Assembly: GCF_019966515.1 (NCBI RefSeq)
Contig: NZ_JAIMIB010000003.1
Location: 1-64,000 of the forward strand
Origin: Roseovarius aestuarii
GTDB lineage: Bacteria; Pseudomonadota; Alphaproteobacteria; Rhodobacterales; Rhodobacteraceae
Direction: 5' to 3'
Length of the DNA: 64,000 nucleotides
The translations under genes were made by a program, and so were the position numbers. A model generated the notes under the pieces. That model saw nothing but the letters and a program-made list of their open reading frames with translations. It ran no database searches and had not been told where the DNA came from. Each line of letters starts with the position of its first letter. Positions within the stretch are counted from its first letter, which is position 1. This document shows, in pieces, positions 35,162 through 44,295 of the stretch.

Positions 35162-36793
35162 TTACTCAGGCAGTCCCGCATCGCGAAGACTGGTAAGCCA
35201 TACCCGCCGGTTTTCGGGGTGGTTTTTCGATCCCGCAAACTGTCTTTGCATAGCCGTGATAGAAAGCTTCGGGTTGATCTGCAATGCAGCATCCACAGCT
35301 TTTTGGGCCTCGTCTGCCCTTCCAAGTTTGATGAGACTGGCCGCACGCAGCAGGTGATGAAAGACCCGCCAAGTATTGCTTGTAGCAACGGCGCCCAATT
35401 GGCGCGCCGCTTCGAGCGCGCCCTCATGCTGACCAAGATGAAAAAGGATGTGCCCCTTGTAGAAATACATGTTCTGGAGCATCGGATCGCGGGGGCTAAG
35501 TTTTAGCGCCATCTCAATGTGAGGCAGGGCTTTGCTCTGCAAACGAAACCAATCGTAGGTGTGCGCTAACTCCAGACGAATGCGCGCATCATTCGGGTTT
35601 ATTGCAACCGCACGCTCAAGGTTGGCAATCGCGGGTTCGGCCTCGCCGGTGAATCGATAGATGTAACCCAAGGCTGCGTGTGCCTGCGCGTCCTGATCGT
35701 CCAACTCAATTGCCCGCTTGGCAGCCTCCGTGGCGGCAACCAGTGTGTCTTGTGGCGCATCGCTCCACTGAAAGAAGAATATGGTGCCGAGTGCCCTAGC
35801 CTTAAGACTATGCGCGGCCGCAAACTCCGGATCGCGGACAAGCGCTTCTTCTGCAAAACTCAAGGCATCGCTTTGCGCGTCCTTGGAAAATACGGCCTGT
35901 CGAACACGTCCACGCAAGTAGAGGTCCCAGGCCCCAAGGTCATCTGTTGGTTTATCACGCCCTTGCAAACTGTCTGACTGATAGATTTCAGGTAAAAGTC
36001 TGCCCGCGATAGCTTGGCTGATTTCTCCTTGCACGAAGAAGATGTCGTCCAATTGATGTTCGAAAGCCTCGGCCCAGATTGTCTCATTGGCATCGACATC
36101 CACGAGTTCTCCGCTAACGCGCACACGTTCTTCGTCGCGTCGAACGCTGCCTCGAACAACATAGCTTACCCCTAGGTCGCGGGCGATTTCGAGAGCCGTG
36201 TCCGATTCACGTGCGTAGGAAAACATCGTCGCACTTGAGACAACAAATAGTTCTCGATTACGCGAAAGATGCCCGATAAGTTCATCCGTCAAACCGTCAA
36301 CGAAGTACTGTGCTGAAGGGTCTCCGCTTAGGTCATCGAACCGGACCACCGCAATTGACGGTCTTTCTGTATCTAGAGGCAATGGCTCCTCACTGGAGAA
36401 AGAAAACCAGACCGCACCCAGCAATACCACTGAAGCTACAACAAAACTCCACAACCGTCGTTTAGGTTTTGTGAGCGCTTCTTCTGTCTCGTCTGTGGAC
36501 ACCGTCGCGACGAACTGGAACCCGCGCTTTGGATAGGTCTTAATAAATTTCGAGGTCGACGCCGTGTCGCCCAAAGCCTTTCGAACAGAATGGATGCGCG
36601 TGTTTAGAGCCGCATCGGTGATGGCCTTTCCCCCCCATATTTCATCAATGAGGTCCTGCTTGCTTACGACGCCCGAGCGGCGTTCAATAAGAAACCCCAG
36701 CAGTTGGAGCGCCTGTGGTTCAAGCTCCACCGAAACACCGTTGCGCGAAAGCCCTCGCACAGCGTCAAGTTCGAAGTCCGCAAATTTGTACAT
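35162..36793 (-). CDS. CadC-like winged-helix regulator with TolB-like and TPR domains
   Basis: A 543-residue membrane-bound regulator. Residues 1-95 form an OmpR-type winged helix (LEPQALQLLGFLIER, VSKQDLIDEIWG, ALNTRIHSVRKALGD, KTYPKRGFQFVA). One transmembrane helix follows (SFVVASVVLLGAVWFSF, about 113-131). The periplasmic part has a TolB-like N-terminal fold (IAVVRFDDLSGDPSAQYFVDG) and then TPR repeats (ALGYIYRFTGEAEPAIANLERA, VAINPNDARIRLELAHTY). This is the CadC/adenylate-cyclase-associated architecture, in which the sensor is outside and the DNA-binding domain inside. It is divergent from a secreted protein gene (36964) and is likely to regulate it. Ligand unknown. Confidence 0.88.
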   Translation of the reverse strand: MYKFADFELDAVRGLSRNGVSVELEPQALQLLGFLIERRSGVVSKQDLIDEIWGGKAITDAALNTRIHSVRKALGDTASTSKFIKTYPKRGFQFVATVSTDETEEALTKPKRRLWSFVVASVVLLGAVWFSFSSEEPLPLDTERPSIAVVRFDDLSGDPSAQYFVDGLTDELIGHLSRNRELFVVSSATMFSYARESDTALEIARDLGVSYVVRGSVRRDEERVRVSGELVDVDANETIWAEAFEHQLDDIFFVQGEISQAIAGRLLPEIYQSDSLQGRDKPTDDLGAWDLYLRGRVRQAVFSKDAQSDALSFAEEALVRDPEFAAAHSLKARALGTIFFFQWSDAPQDTLVAATEAAKRAIELDDQDAQAHAALGYIYRFTGEAEPAIANLERAVAINPNDARIRLELAHTYDWFRLQSKALPHIEMALKLSPRDPMLQNMYFYKGHILFHLGQHEGALEAARQLGAVATSNTWRVFHHLLRAASLIKLGRADEAQKAVDAALQINPKLSITAMQRQFAGSKNHPENRRVWLTSLRDAGLPE

Positions 36794-36816
36794 GAAAAAT
36801 ACTTACCTTTAACGGT

Positions 36817-36830
36817 GTTGAGCGCTCAAC
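36817..36830. promoter_or_regulatory. Perfect 14-bp palindrome in the CadC-like/secreted protein promoter
   Basis: GTTGAGCGCTCAAC is its own reverse complement. It lies 24 bases upstream of the regulator start and about 134 bases before the secreted-protein start. It is a reasonable operator for the winged-helix regulator. Confidence 0.5.
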
Positions 36831-36963
36831 GGTTGATCGCTGTTGTCATCTAAATGTCAGAAAAAATCATGTTCCAATCAAGCTTCTTGGGTCGGTTCAA
36901 TCTACGGATGGCACAGGGTTATGCCCGGCAACAAACACACTATGGAAGAAAAAGGAGACTGAG

Positions 36964-37380
36964 ATGCCGAAATTAAAAAAAGTGGTCGTGTGCTTTACTA
37001 TTGCATTGGCTGGGGGCATGGCGATGGCTGAGACAGACCTCGACGCAGCCCTGAAAAACGGCGGTGAAAGGCTCGGATCAGACCAGATTGCGGAGCTGCT
37101 AATTGGCCATGTGGTGACGGCAAAGTCGGGCGAAAAGATGTTTCGCTTCTTCTATGACCCCAACAACGTTATCAGTGGTGAACTTACCAATGGCGGCTGG
37201 AAAGGTACAGGAGCATATGCCATTACCGACACTGACCAAGTCTGCGTTTCGATGGCCGCAGACAAGGGTCGGTATCGCTGCCTGACTGCAGTACGCCATG
37301 GCAATGTTGTTCAGAAGTTCAATGCTGGCGGAAAGATGACTTTTGAACTTCTCGACTTCGAACCTTCCACGGGCCTCTAA
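36964..37380 (+). CDS. Small secreted protein next to the CadC-like regulator
   Basis: A 138-residue exported protein. A signal peptide (MPKLKKVVVCFTIALAGGMAMA) is followed by a beta-rich domain: LDAALKNGGERLGSDQIAELLIGHVVTAKSGE, then FRFFYDPNNVISGELTNGGWKGTGAYAITDTDQVC, with cysteines in DQVCVS and GRYRCLT that probably pair. The pattern of a helix followed by strands with one disulfide resembles small periplasmic proteins of the DUF995 kind, but that is only suggestive. The ATG has AGGAGACTGAG upstream. Divergent position with a membrane-bound regulator points to a sensed or regulated envelope protein. Confidence 0.75.
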   Translation: MPKLKKVVVCFTIALAGGMAMAETDLDAALKNGGERLGSDQIAELLIGHVVTAKSGEKMFRFFYDPNNVISGELTNGGWKGTGAYAITDTDQVCVSMAADKGRYRCLTAVRHGNVVQKFNAGGKMTFELLDFEPSTGL

Positions 37381-37483
37381 GGATCGGTCGATCAGCTGCT
37401 GCCATTGGCTTGCACAGTATCAATGGCAGCTCTGTGCACATTGCTACCTTTCGGATAGAGCTAGCACCAATTTAGGTGATTTT

Positions 37484-38341
37484 TCAGTGACCAAGTTGCT
37501 CGAACCAGTCCAGTACCATTGTCGCCCAACCTTTGGGTAATCCGTGACCCCCCTTGTGCAAAATCAGCTCAAGGCTTCCGTATTCACATTTCCATTCTTT
37601 TCGCCAAATCCCATCGGAAATTTCATGTTCAGTAGCATTACTTGGGCAGGTATTTGCGTTACGCCAAAGTTGAAGACCTTCCCAAATATCAGCCTGACTT
37701 ATTGTGAATTGAACTTCATCATTGTGCCATGATCGACCTTCCAGCGGAACCATTGGATCGGTAAATCCATGCGTGTGCAATAAATTCACTGGCGCGCTGC
37801 ATTTCTCAGGCATTGGCATCCAGAAACCTCCGGCAGCCGGCGCATATGCCAAGGCCAGGTTCGGCGAATGACAGGCAACATCCCAAACCATCGATCCACC
37901 CCGAGAAAAGCCCGTCAGTAAAATCTGATCCGGAGAAACTCCAAATCGATTCACGGCATCCGAAATCACTTCTTGCAGGAAAATCAGATCCCGCCGCGGG
38001 TATATCTGCCAACCGTCGCGCACGGACCAGTCGTTCGGCTTTCCATCATGCCACGGCAACGCCGTAGGTGCGATCAGAGCATAACCCCTTGAGGCCAACT
38101 GATTTACAAATCCTGCATTGCCGAGGACCTTGGCACCGCTGCTGCCGTATCCGTGCAAGTGCACCACTGTTGGTCCATTTTCCCACTCGGCGGGAATGGC
38201 AATGTGATATTCCCCTGCTTCGACCAAGCAAGGTACATTCTTACTGCCGCAGTCCTGTGCAAGCGTTTGACCGGCCAAGAAAAACAAAGCCATCAGCAAC
38301 AAGCACTGACGCAAACTATTCTGACAGCTTCGAGCAGTCAT
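37484..38341 (-). CDS. Secreted PHB-depolymerase-like esterase (LpqC family)
   Basis: A 285-residue exported alpha/beta hydrolase. Signal peptide at residues 1-29 (LLLMALFFLAGQTLAQ), then PTVVHLHGYGSSGAKVL (oxyanion-hole region). Nucleophile elbow LTGFSRGGSMVWDV, acid in THGFTDPMVPLEG and histidine in KGGHGLPKGWA complete the triad. Members hydrolyse short esters and polyhydroxybutyrate or feruloyl esters. Start at 38341 (MTARSCQN) is preferred; the longer frame to 38548 lacks a signal peptide. It has its own gap to the methyltransferase on the other strand. Confidence 0.85.
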   Translation of the reverse strand: MTARSCQNSLRQCLLLMALFFLAGQTLAQDCGSKNVPCLVEAGEYHIAIPAEWENGPTVVHLHGYGSSGAKVLGNAGFVNQLASRGYALIAPTALPWHDGKPNDWSVRDGWQIYPRRDLIFLQEVISDAVNRFGVSPDQILLTGFSRGGSMVWDVACHSPNLALAYAPAAGGFWMPMPEKCSAPVNLLHTHGFTDPMVPLEGRSWHNDEVQFTISQADIWEGLQLWRNANTCPSNATEHEISDGIWRKEWKCEYGSLELILHKGGHGLPKGWATMVLDWFEQLGH

Positions 38342-38653
38342 TCTTCCCAGTTCCTTTGGCGCTATTAAGAGACTAGCAGAGAAATGATGCACTAAGTGAA
38401 AATTTGAATTAGCCATGCGAGCATAAAGCAGCGCACTCAATTCTTTGCTGCCCCAATGTTCAGAAAGTCCGCTTTGTCCCGTATAGCGGTCGTTGAAACT
38501 ATTAGCAGCCCATGACAGCTTCGAGCCCATTTTGCACCACTGGCACATGGGTTGATTTCGCCGTGCGCGGCGAAGTGTGTTACACTTTACTTTGAGGTGT
38601 GCTCGGCCTCACCCAGGGGCCCAATAGCGCAAAATTTGGTTGGGGAACGTGAA
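38342..38653. promoter_or_regulatory. Divergent promoter region with palindrome and hairpin
   Basis: AAGTGTgttACACTT (38573-38587) is a perfect inverted repeat 67 bases upstream of the methyltransferase start. Just before it, TTCGCCGtgcgCGGCGAA (38557-38574) forms a 7-base-pair stem. A 14-base direct repeat, TGACAGCTTCGAGC, occurs at 38332-38345 and 38513-38526, the first overlapping the esterase start. Confidence 0.45.
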
Positions 38654-39475
38654 ATGAACGAACCTGTGTCCGCACATTATAGGGGTGGGGGCAGCCTTGC
38701 CGCAAAGATTGCAATAGGGATACGTGACGCAGGATTGGAGCCGAACAGTTTTCGTGCTTCTGATTTTGAACCCATCGACGAGTTCCATTTCCGCGGAAGA
38801 GAGGCGACACTGCAGTTACTGAAACAATTGAATTTGAACCAGACTTCGAAGGTACTGGACATCGGGAGCGGATTGGGCGGCGTGTCCAGGACCATGGCCG
38901 AAGAGGTGGGTGTTCACGTAACCGGGGTGGATTTGACGCAAGAGTTTTGCGATGCGGCCATCGCTATTTCCGCATGGGTCAATTTGGGCGATAGAACGTC
39001 CTTTCTCCAAGGGGATGCCACAGACATGCCTTTCCCTGACGATCACTTCGACGGGGCCGTTACAGTCCATGTCGCCATGAATATTCCGGACAAGGCTGCT
39101 ATGTACTCGGAGGCGCGCCGCGTTCTCAAATCCGGCGCACGATTTGGTATCTACGATATTCTGCAAGGCGAAGGTGGCGAAGTCCTTTATCCGACACCGT
39201 GGGCCGCTAATCCATCAATCAGCCATCTTGCGACGCCGGAGGAAATGTCCGCGCATATTATGAGTGCTGGTTTCAGAATCCTGAGTGAATCGGACTCAAC
39301 CTCGGAGAGTTACCACTGGCTCAAGGAGAGGACCACAAAATCGCCATCGACAAGCCCGCTTCCAGTGACGACACAGCTCTTGTTTGGAACCGACGCTGCG
39401 AAAATGGCAAAGAACCAGCTCAAAGGACTCAATGAGCGCCGCATGCTGACTTATTCTTTTATCTGTGAAGCCTAA
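38654..39475 (+). CDS. SAM-dependent methyltransferase (class I, GSMT/SDMT-like)
   Basis: A 273-residue enzyme. Motif I is KVLDIGSGLGGVSRTMAEE (about residues 66-84), motif II VTGVDLTQEF, followed by QGDATDMPFPDDHFDGAVTVHVAMNI, where the acidic loop and post-I helix match sarcosine/dimethylglycine and demethylmenaquinone-type methyltransferases. EARRVLKSGARFGIYDIL is the usual strand-5 region. It has ATG 38654 with GGGGAACGTGAA upstream. It does not carry the membrane or lipid features of PmtA. It lies divergent from the esterase and 117 bases before the flavin monooxygenase stop (convergent). Confidence 0.85.
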   Translation: MNEPVSAHYRGGGSLAAKIAIGIRDAGLEPNSFRASDFEPIDEFHFRGREATLQLLKQLNLNQTSKVLDIGSGLGGVSRTMAEEVGVHVTGVDLTQEFCDAAIAISAWVNLGDRTSFLQGDATDMPFPDDHFDGAVTVHVAMNIPDKAAMYSEARRVLKSGARFGIYDILQGEGGEVLYPTPWAANPSISHLATPEEMSAHIMSAGFRILSESDSTSESYHWLKERTTKSPSTSPLPVTTQLLFGTDAAKMAKNQLKGLNERRMLTYSFICEA

Positions 39476-39592
39476 CGGACAACGGCAGTTTCGTCCGCTT
39501 GAACAACAATGCCCGCTTTAGAGCCCAAACTGTCCGGTGCTGTAGGATAAATTAACAGCAGTAGTGCTCGGACTGCCGGCCTTCATGTCTCG

Positions 39593-41062
39593 TCAGATAA
39601 CATCCCGGAAATCACTGGCCTGATAGGGGACAAACAATTCTTTGAGGGGAGCTAAAATGCCTGTTTTTCGTAGTGGGTCTGCCCCCATATCGAGCAGCAG
39701 TTCATCGTGGTAATGGGTCATGTGCAAGAGCAACGTGGCTGATCGTGCCGCGCCGTCGGGCATCCAGGATTGCTTCCAGTGCCTAAGTGAGGCAATCGCA
39801 GCAAGCATGTCTCCCTTACTTGGCAAGGTCACATTTCGGGCGACGACTTCGGACAGCCAGCGCGCCTGTAGTGAAAAGGTCGTAACGCTCATGAACGACG
39901 ACGCACGGCCAACAAAGGCAAGGTTGGGTGCGTCGGGGTGCAGAATATGCCGATAGAGGTAAATGCCATCCGGTTCTTCGCCTAAGGCGATGCGCAGATC
40001 CTTGGGCAGAAACCCGAAACCAGTTTTCCAGCCCGTCCCGAAGACGACGCAATCCACTGACAGTGTGTCACCGTCCTCCAGGATCAACTCGTTTTCGGTG
40101 AAGCGTCGCAAGCCGCTGCGATGCGCCGATATTTCCCCGGCGCTGATGCTTTCGATGAACCCGGGTCGTGGTACCATCGTCACTTCCGAGTAGGCGTCAT
40201 AGTCGATCGGGTGCACGGGGATCAGAGTGTCGCCGTTGGCGATCCTGGTTCCCAGCTTTTGCTGGATGCGCAGCAACATCTCTACCACCCGCCAGAAGAG
40301 CCAGGGCAAGGGATAACCAACCGTATGAAGCGCGCGCGTGACAGGCGTTGACCGGACGTAGGGCGGGATCATCGCCGCGACCAGCCGTGTCAGCATGCCC
40401 CACTTGAACGGGAGCAGCCCCAGAAGCTTTCTGGGAACGGGCCAATGGGTGCTGCGAAACACCAGATACACCTTGTCCGCCACGCCGATCGCGGCCCCGG
40501 CGATATCACCAGCGCTTTTGCCATACCCGACGACGGCCACACGCCGCCCGCGCAGCATCTCGATATCCTTGACCTGACTGTTGTGAAGGATGTCCCCCTG
40601 AAACTGATCCTGTCCTTCAATTTCCGGCATCTGCGGAGTCTCTGAATAGAGCCCGGTGGCGATAACCACCAGATCGGTCTGCACGATGTTGGAACCGCTT
40701 TCATCTTCCACCTCCAGCGTCCAGCCGTCACCCGACCGCCGCAGCGCCGTGACGCGCGTGCCCAGTTGCAGGCAATCGCGAATGCCGAAATGATCGCAAT
40801 ACTCCTCCATATATTTCTGAAATTCGGGGCCGGGCGTGTAATGCGGCACCTCGTCAGGCAACGGAAAATCCGGAAATTCGTAGAGGTCTTTTGGAATTTG
40901 CACACCGAACCCGTGATACCCGTCGGCCCAGACGCCCCCCAGTTTGGAATTCCGGTCATATACCCTACAGCTTATGCCCTTTCGGGTCAGATTTTTCGCC
41001 GTGGCGAGCCCGGAAATGCCTGCGCCGATGACAACCGCGTTCTTGATCTTGCCGTGGATCAT
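39593..41062 (-). CDS. Flavin-containing monooxygenase
   Basis: A 489-residue FMO-type flavoprotein. FAD fold VVIGAGISGLATAKNL at residues 9-24, with GGVWADGYHG. The FMO identifying motif is represented by FQGDILHNSQV (F-x-G-x3-H). The NADPH fold is VAVVGYGKSAGDIA. The C-terminal half has CVVFGTGWKTGF. FMOs oxygenate N, S or ketone substrates. The start is MIHGKIKN at 41062, because it overlaps the stop of a small membrane protein by four bases (ATGA); the longer open frame to 41185 is read through that gene. Confidence 0.92.
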   Translation of the reverse strand: MIHGKIKNAVVIGAGISGLATAKNLTRKGISCRVYDRNSKLGGVWADGYHGFGVQIPKDLYEFPDFPLPDEVPHYTPGPEFQKYMEEYCDHFGIRDCLQLGTRVTALRRSGDGWTLEVEDESGSNIVQTDLVVIATGLYSETPQMPEIEGQDQFQGDILHNSQVKDIEMLRGRRVAVVGYGKSAGDIAGAAIGVADKVYLVFRSTHWPVPRKLLGLLPFKWGMLTRLVAAMIPPYVRSTPVTRALHTVGYPLPWLFWRVVEMLLRIQQKLGTRIANGDTLIPVHPIDYDAYSEVTMVPRPGFIESISAGEISAHRSGLRRFTENELILEDGDTLSVDCVVFGTGWKTGFGFLPKDLRIALGEEPDGIYLYRHILHPDAPNLAFVGRASSFMSVTTFSLQARWLSEVVARNVTLPSKGDMLAAIASLRHWKQSWMPDGAARSATLLLHMTHYHDELLLDMGADPLRKTGILAPLKELFVPYQASDFRDVI

Positions 41063-41301
41063 GGCGCCGCCTGCCGTCTGTTCAGGAGTTTTGAAGCACC
41101 AAGAAACACTGCCCCCAGTATCCAGAAAGTCAGGACATAGGCCCCGAACAGTGTCCAGAGAAACCACGTCCAGATGCCTTGCCAAACTGTCTTAATCGGG
41201 GCCAACCCGGGGCGACCCAGCCGCGCCCGAAAAATGCTTAACATGTGCAGAAAACCCAGGACGGCACCTATAGCAGTACCGATCAAAAGATATGTGCTCA
41301 T
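41059..41301 (-). CDS. Small two-helix membrane protein coupled to the monooxygenase
   Basis: An 80-residue protein starting MSTYLLIGTAIGAVLGFLH at 41301, with two hydrophobic helices (residues 3-20 and 41-65, including WFLWTLFGAYVLTFWILGAVFL) and a basic middle (FRARLGRPGLAPIKTVWQG). Its stop overlaps the monooxygenase start (ATGA), so translation is coupled. It may anchor the enzyme or form a channel for its substrate. No family recognised. Confidence 0.65.
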   Translation of the reverse strand: MSTYLLIGTAIGAVLGFLHMLSIFRARLGRPGLAPIKTVWQGIWTWFLWTLFGAYVLTFWILGAVFLGASKLLNRRQAAP

Positions 41302-42021
41302 TTTGATGTCCCCCCTTTTAGCATAAAAGAAAAAGTCGTTTTTCAAAATGAGCGGACCGGAGATCTCTCTCGGACTGCGGTCATTGGATCATTAGCTGCG
41401 AAAGCTCAGTTTGTCCGCAGGGCCGACCTCTACGCCTCTCAAATGCTGCGTATTGCACGAACGGCAGGTTTGCGGAAGCTGCATTGCAGCGCCAGATCAC
41501 ACCTAAAGCGGAGGGAATGCCCCGTCCACGCGACTTTGCAAAGTTCACTATCTGCGCTTAGCTGACGTCAGGTTCAACTCAGCCTGAGTATGCGATATGA
41601 TCCCCTAAGGGCTACGTTGCTCAATCACAATGGAACGGCACTGATTACAGACTTAGAAATCATCAACACAACCTTTTCCACAAGGGCCAGACGTGCATTA
41701 ACTCAAACGATGTTCACACTGTAGCTGAACTTCAACGCGTGCTCCAAGAGTACGGTTAGAGATACGTCGGGGAGAGAATGTTCGGCATCGGCAGGGTGAC
41801 GGCGGGTGAAATTTTGGAGTTCTTGAGTCGCCATTAAGTATCTGCACCAACTCCTGATCCGCCAATGTCATTTGGTCACGTAATTTGAGTACGTTGAAAT
41901 AAATGATGGAACACAGCGAAACTACGTCAAAAAATGGGTACTTTGTCCCCCATATGTCCCCCAAACCACATCTGCGTAGCGGATTGAGAGGATCATTTCG
42001 CTGCTAAGTCTTTGATTTCAG
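41302..42021. other. 720-base gap beside tRNA-Lys
   Basis: No gene is supported. Repeat debris occurs at 41340-41562, and AT-rich sequence follows at 41590-42010. A short minus-strand frame (41698-41964) begins near GTCCCCCATATGTCCCCC but shows no integrase motif. This is the side on which a tRNA-targeted island would insert, yet no repeat of the tRNA 3' end is seen elsewhere. Confidence 0.4.
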
Positions 42022-42097
42022 TGGTGAGCCGTACAGGATTCGAACCTGTGACCCACTGATTAAAAGTCAGTTGCTCTACCAACTGAGCTAACGGCCC
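42022..42097 (-). tRNA. tRNA-Lys (anticodon TTT)
   Basis: On the minus strand the 76-base cloverleaf has acceptor GGGCCGT pairing with ACGGCTC (one G-U), the D-arm TTAGCTCAGTTGGTAGAGCA, anticodon loop CTTTTAA with anticodon TTT, T-arm CAGGTTCGAATCCTG, discriminator A, and an encoded CCA. It decodes AAA and AAG lysine codons. Confidence 0.97.
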
Positions 42098-42205
42098 ACT
42101 AGGCGGCCTATCTAGAAAGACGCGACGCGAGGGTCAAGCCCGAAAATCCATGTAAATCAATTGCGGTGCTGGATTCATCAGTTCTGCGGGTTTATATGCG
42201 CCAGC

Positions 42206-43039
42206 ATGAGCACACCGCGCGATACCGCATTGCCCTTCATGAAGATGCATGGGCTGGGAAACGACTTTGTCGTGGTGGACGCGCGTGAGCATATGATTGA
42301 TATCACGCCCGCCATGGCGATTGCGATCGGTGATCGTCGTCTTGGGGTGGGTTTTGATCAGCTTGCGGTGATTTCGAACGGCCACGCGGATGCTCATCTG
42401 ACCTTTTACAATTCAGATGGGAGCATATCCGGGGCCTGTGGTAATGCGACGCGCTGTATCGCACGCTATCTGTTGAATGAAAGCAATCGGGACGAGCTGC
42501 AACTGACTACAGCGCGCGGAGATCTTGTTGCGCGAGACGCTGGTGAGGGGCGGACCTCTGTTAATATGGGCTTGCCGCAGCTGGGCTGGGCTGAAATCCC
42601 TCTGGCGCATGAAATGGATACGCTCGAATTACCGATCGAGGGCCGCCCGTCGGCGACCGGCATGGGCAATCCGCATTGTACGTTTTTTGTCGAGGATGCC
42701 GAGGTCGTTGATTTGGCGCAGTTCGGGCCCCGTTACGAAACCCATGAGCTTTTCCCGGAGCGGACGAATGTCCAGGTTGCAAGTGTGATCGGGCCCGACC
42801 ATATCCGCATGCGGGTCTGGGAGCGTGGTGTCGGTATCACGCTGGCATCGGGATCTTCCTCCTGTGCGACAGCGGTAGCGGCGGCGCGGCGCGGGCTGAG
42901 CTCGCGCAAGGTGCGGATTGATCTGGACGGTGGTACCCTCGATATCGACTGGCGCGATGACGGCGTATGGATGACCGGACCAACGATGCATGTATTTGAC
43001 GGTGTGCTGACAGCCGAGTTCCTGCGAGCGGTCGAATGA
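42206..43039 (+). CDS. dapF: Diaminopimelate epimerase
   Basis: A 277-residue epimerase that interconverts LL- and meso-diaminopimelate, the last steps before lysine and peptidoglycan precursor synthesis. The start [16 protein letters not shown] is the family signature. The two catalytic cysteines are in [10 protein letters not shown] (about residue 84) and [15 protein letters not shown] (about 220). ATG 42206 is chosen over an earlier start because it leads straight into the conserved N-terminus. Overlaps mtaB by four bases. Confidence 0.97.
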   Translation: MSTPRDTALPFMKMHGLGNDFVVVDAREHMIDITPAMAIAIGDRRLGVGFDQLAVISNGHADAHLTFYNSDGSISGACGNATRCIARYLLNESNRDELQLTTARGDLVARDAGEGRTSVNMGLPQLGWAEIPLAHEMDTLELPIEGRPSATGMGNPHCTFFVEDAEVVDLAQFGPRYETHELFPERTNVQVASVIGPDHIRMRVWERGVGITLASGSSSCATAVAAARRGLSSRKVRIDLDGGTLDIDWRDDGVWMTGPTMHVFDGVLTAEFLRAVE

Positions 43040-44292
43040 GTAAACCGCCGATTTTCGCGACGCTCGGTTGCCGCCTAAACGCCTACGAGACCGAGGCGAT
43101 GAAAGAGTTGTCATCGGCGGCTGGGCTGGGCGATGCGGTTGTCGTCAATACCTGCGCCGTGACCGCCGAGGCAGTACGCAAGGCACGGCAGGAAATCCGC
43201 AAGCTAAGGCGTGAACACCCCAAAGCGCGGCTGATCGTGACAGGTTGCGCCGCGCAGACCGAGCCCGACACATTCGCGGCGATGGCCGAGGTTGATGCGG
43301 TGATCGGCAATACCGAGAAGATGCAGCCGGAGACCTGGAAAGGGCTTGCCGCTGATTTTATCGGCGACAGTGAAGCGGTGCAGGTGGATGACATCATGTC
43401 CGTCACCGAGACCGCAGGCCACTTGATAGACGGGTTCGGCACACGCTCGCGCGCCTATGTCCAGGTGCAGAATGGCTGTGACCATCGCTGCACGTTCTGC
43501 ATTATTCCTTACGGGCGTGGAAATTCACGGTCGGTGCCAGCGGGCGTAGTCGTCGATCAGATCAAGCGGTTGGTGGATCGGGGCTATAACGAGGTCGTGC
43601 TGACAGGGGTCGATCTGACCAGTTGGGGCGCCGATCTGCCGGCCACGCCGCACCTGGGCGACCTGGTGATGCGGATTCTGAAACTGGTGCCGGATCTGCT
43701 GCGCCTGCGGATTTCCTCGATAGATTCCATTGAGGTAGATGACAATCTGATGCAGGCGATCGCCTGCGAGCCCCGGCTGATGCCGCATCTGCATCTGAGC
43801 CTTCAGCATGGCGACGATCTTATTCTGAAGCGCATGAAGCGGCGGCATTTGCGCGATGATGCGATCAGGTTTGCCGAGGAAGCGCGGCGACTGCGGCCCG
43901 AGATGACATTCGGGGCCGATATCATTGCCGGATTTCCAACCGAGACCGAAGCACATTTTGAAAATTCCCTGCGGTTGGTCGAGGAATGCGATCTGACCTG
44001 GCTGCATGTCTTTCCCTATTCGCCTCGCCCTGGCACGCCGGCGGCCCGAATGCCCGCCGTAAATGGTCGGGCGATCAAGGAACGTGCCGCGCGGTTGCGG
44101 GCGACGGGTGAGCGTCAGGTTGAACGGCATCTGCAGCGGCAGGTTGGGCAAGAGCACCGGATCCTGATGGAAAGCCCCCGGATGGGACGGACCGAACAGT
44201 TCACCGAAGTTGATTTCAGCTCGGACTGTGCTGAAGGCCAGATCGTGACCGCGCGGATTCGCGGCCATAACGGGCAACGGCTGGTGGCCTAG
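43036..44292 (+). CDS. mtaB: tRNA t6A37 methylthiotransferase (MtaB)
   Basis: A 418-residue radical-SAM methylthiotransferase that converts t6A to ms2t6A at position 37 of tRNAs, including tRNA-Lys. The N-terminal UPF0004 domain carries [20 protein letters not shown] and [10 protein letters not shown] (auxiliary [4Fe-4S] cysteines). The radical-SAM motif is CDHRCTFC (about residue 152), and the C-terminal TRAM-like region ends in [13 protein letters not shown]. It starts inside the dapF stop (ATGA), so translation is coupled. Confidence 0.97.
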   Translation: MSKPPIFATLGCRLNAYETEAMKELSSAAGLGDAVVVNTCAVTAEAVRKARQEIRKLRREHPKARLIVTGCAAQTEPDTFAAMAEVDAVIGNTEKMQPETWKGLAADFIGDSEAVQVDDIMSVTETAGHLIDGFGTRSRAYVQVQNGCDHRCTFCIIPYGRGNSRSVPAGVVVDQIKRLVDRGYNEVVLTGVDLTSWGADLPATPHLGDLVMRILKLVPDLLRLRISSIDSIEVDDNLMQAIACEPRLMPHLHLSLQHGDDLILKRMKRRHLRDDAIRFAEEARRLRPEMTFGADIIAGFPTETEAHFENSLRLVEECDLTWLHVFPYSPRPGTPAARMPAVNGRAIKERAARLRATGERQVERHLQRQVGQEHRILMESPRMGRTEQFTEVDFSSDCAEGQIVTARIRGHNGQRLVA

Positions 44293-44295
44293 ATC

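Noticed and set aside
41698..41964. Possible integrase remnant beside tRNA-Lys
   Set aside because: No catalytic Arg/His/Tyr motif of tyrosine recombinases and no ribosome binding site; the only support is position.
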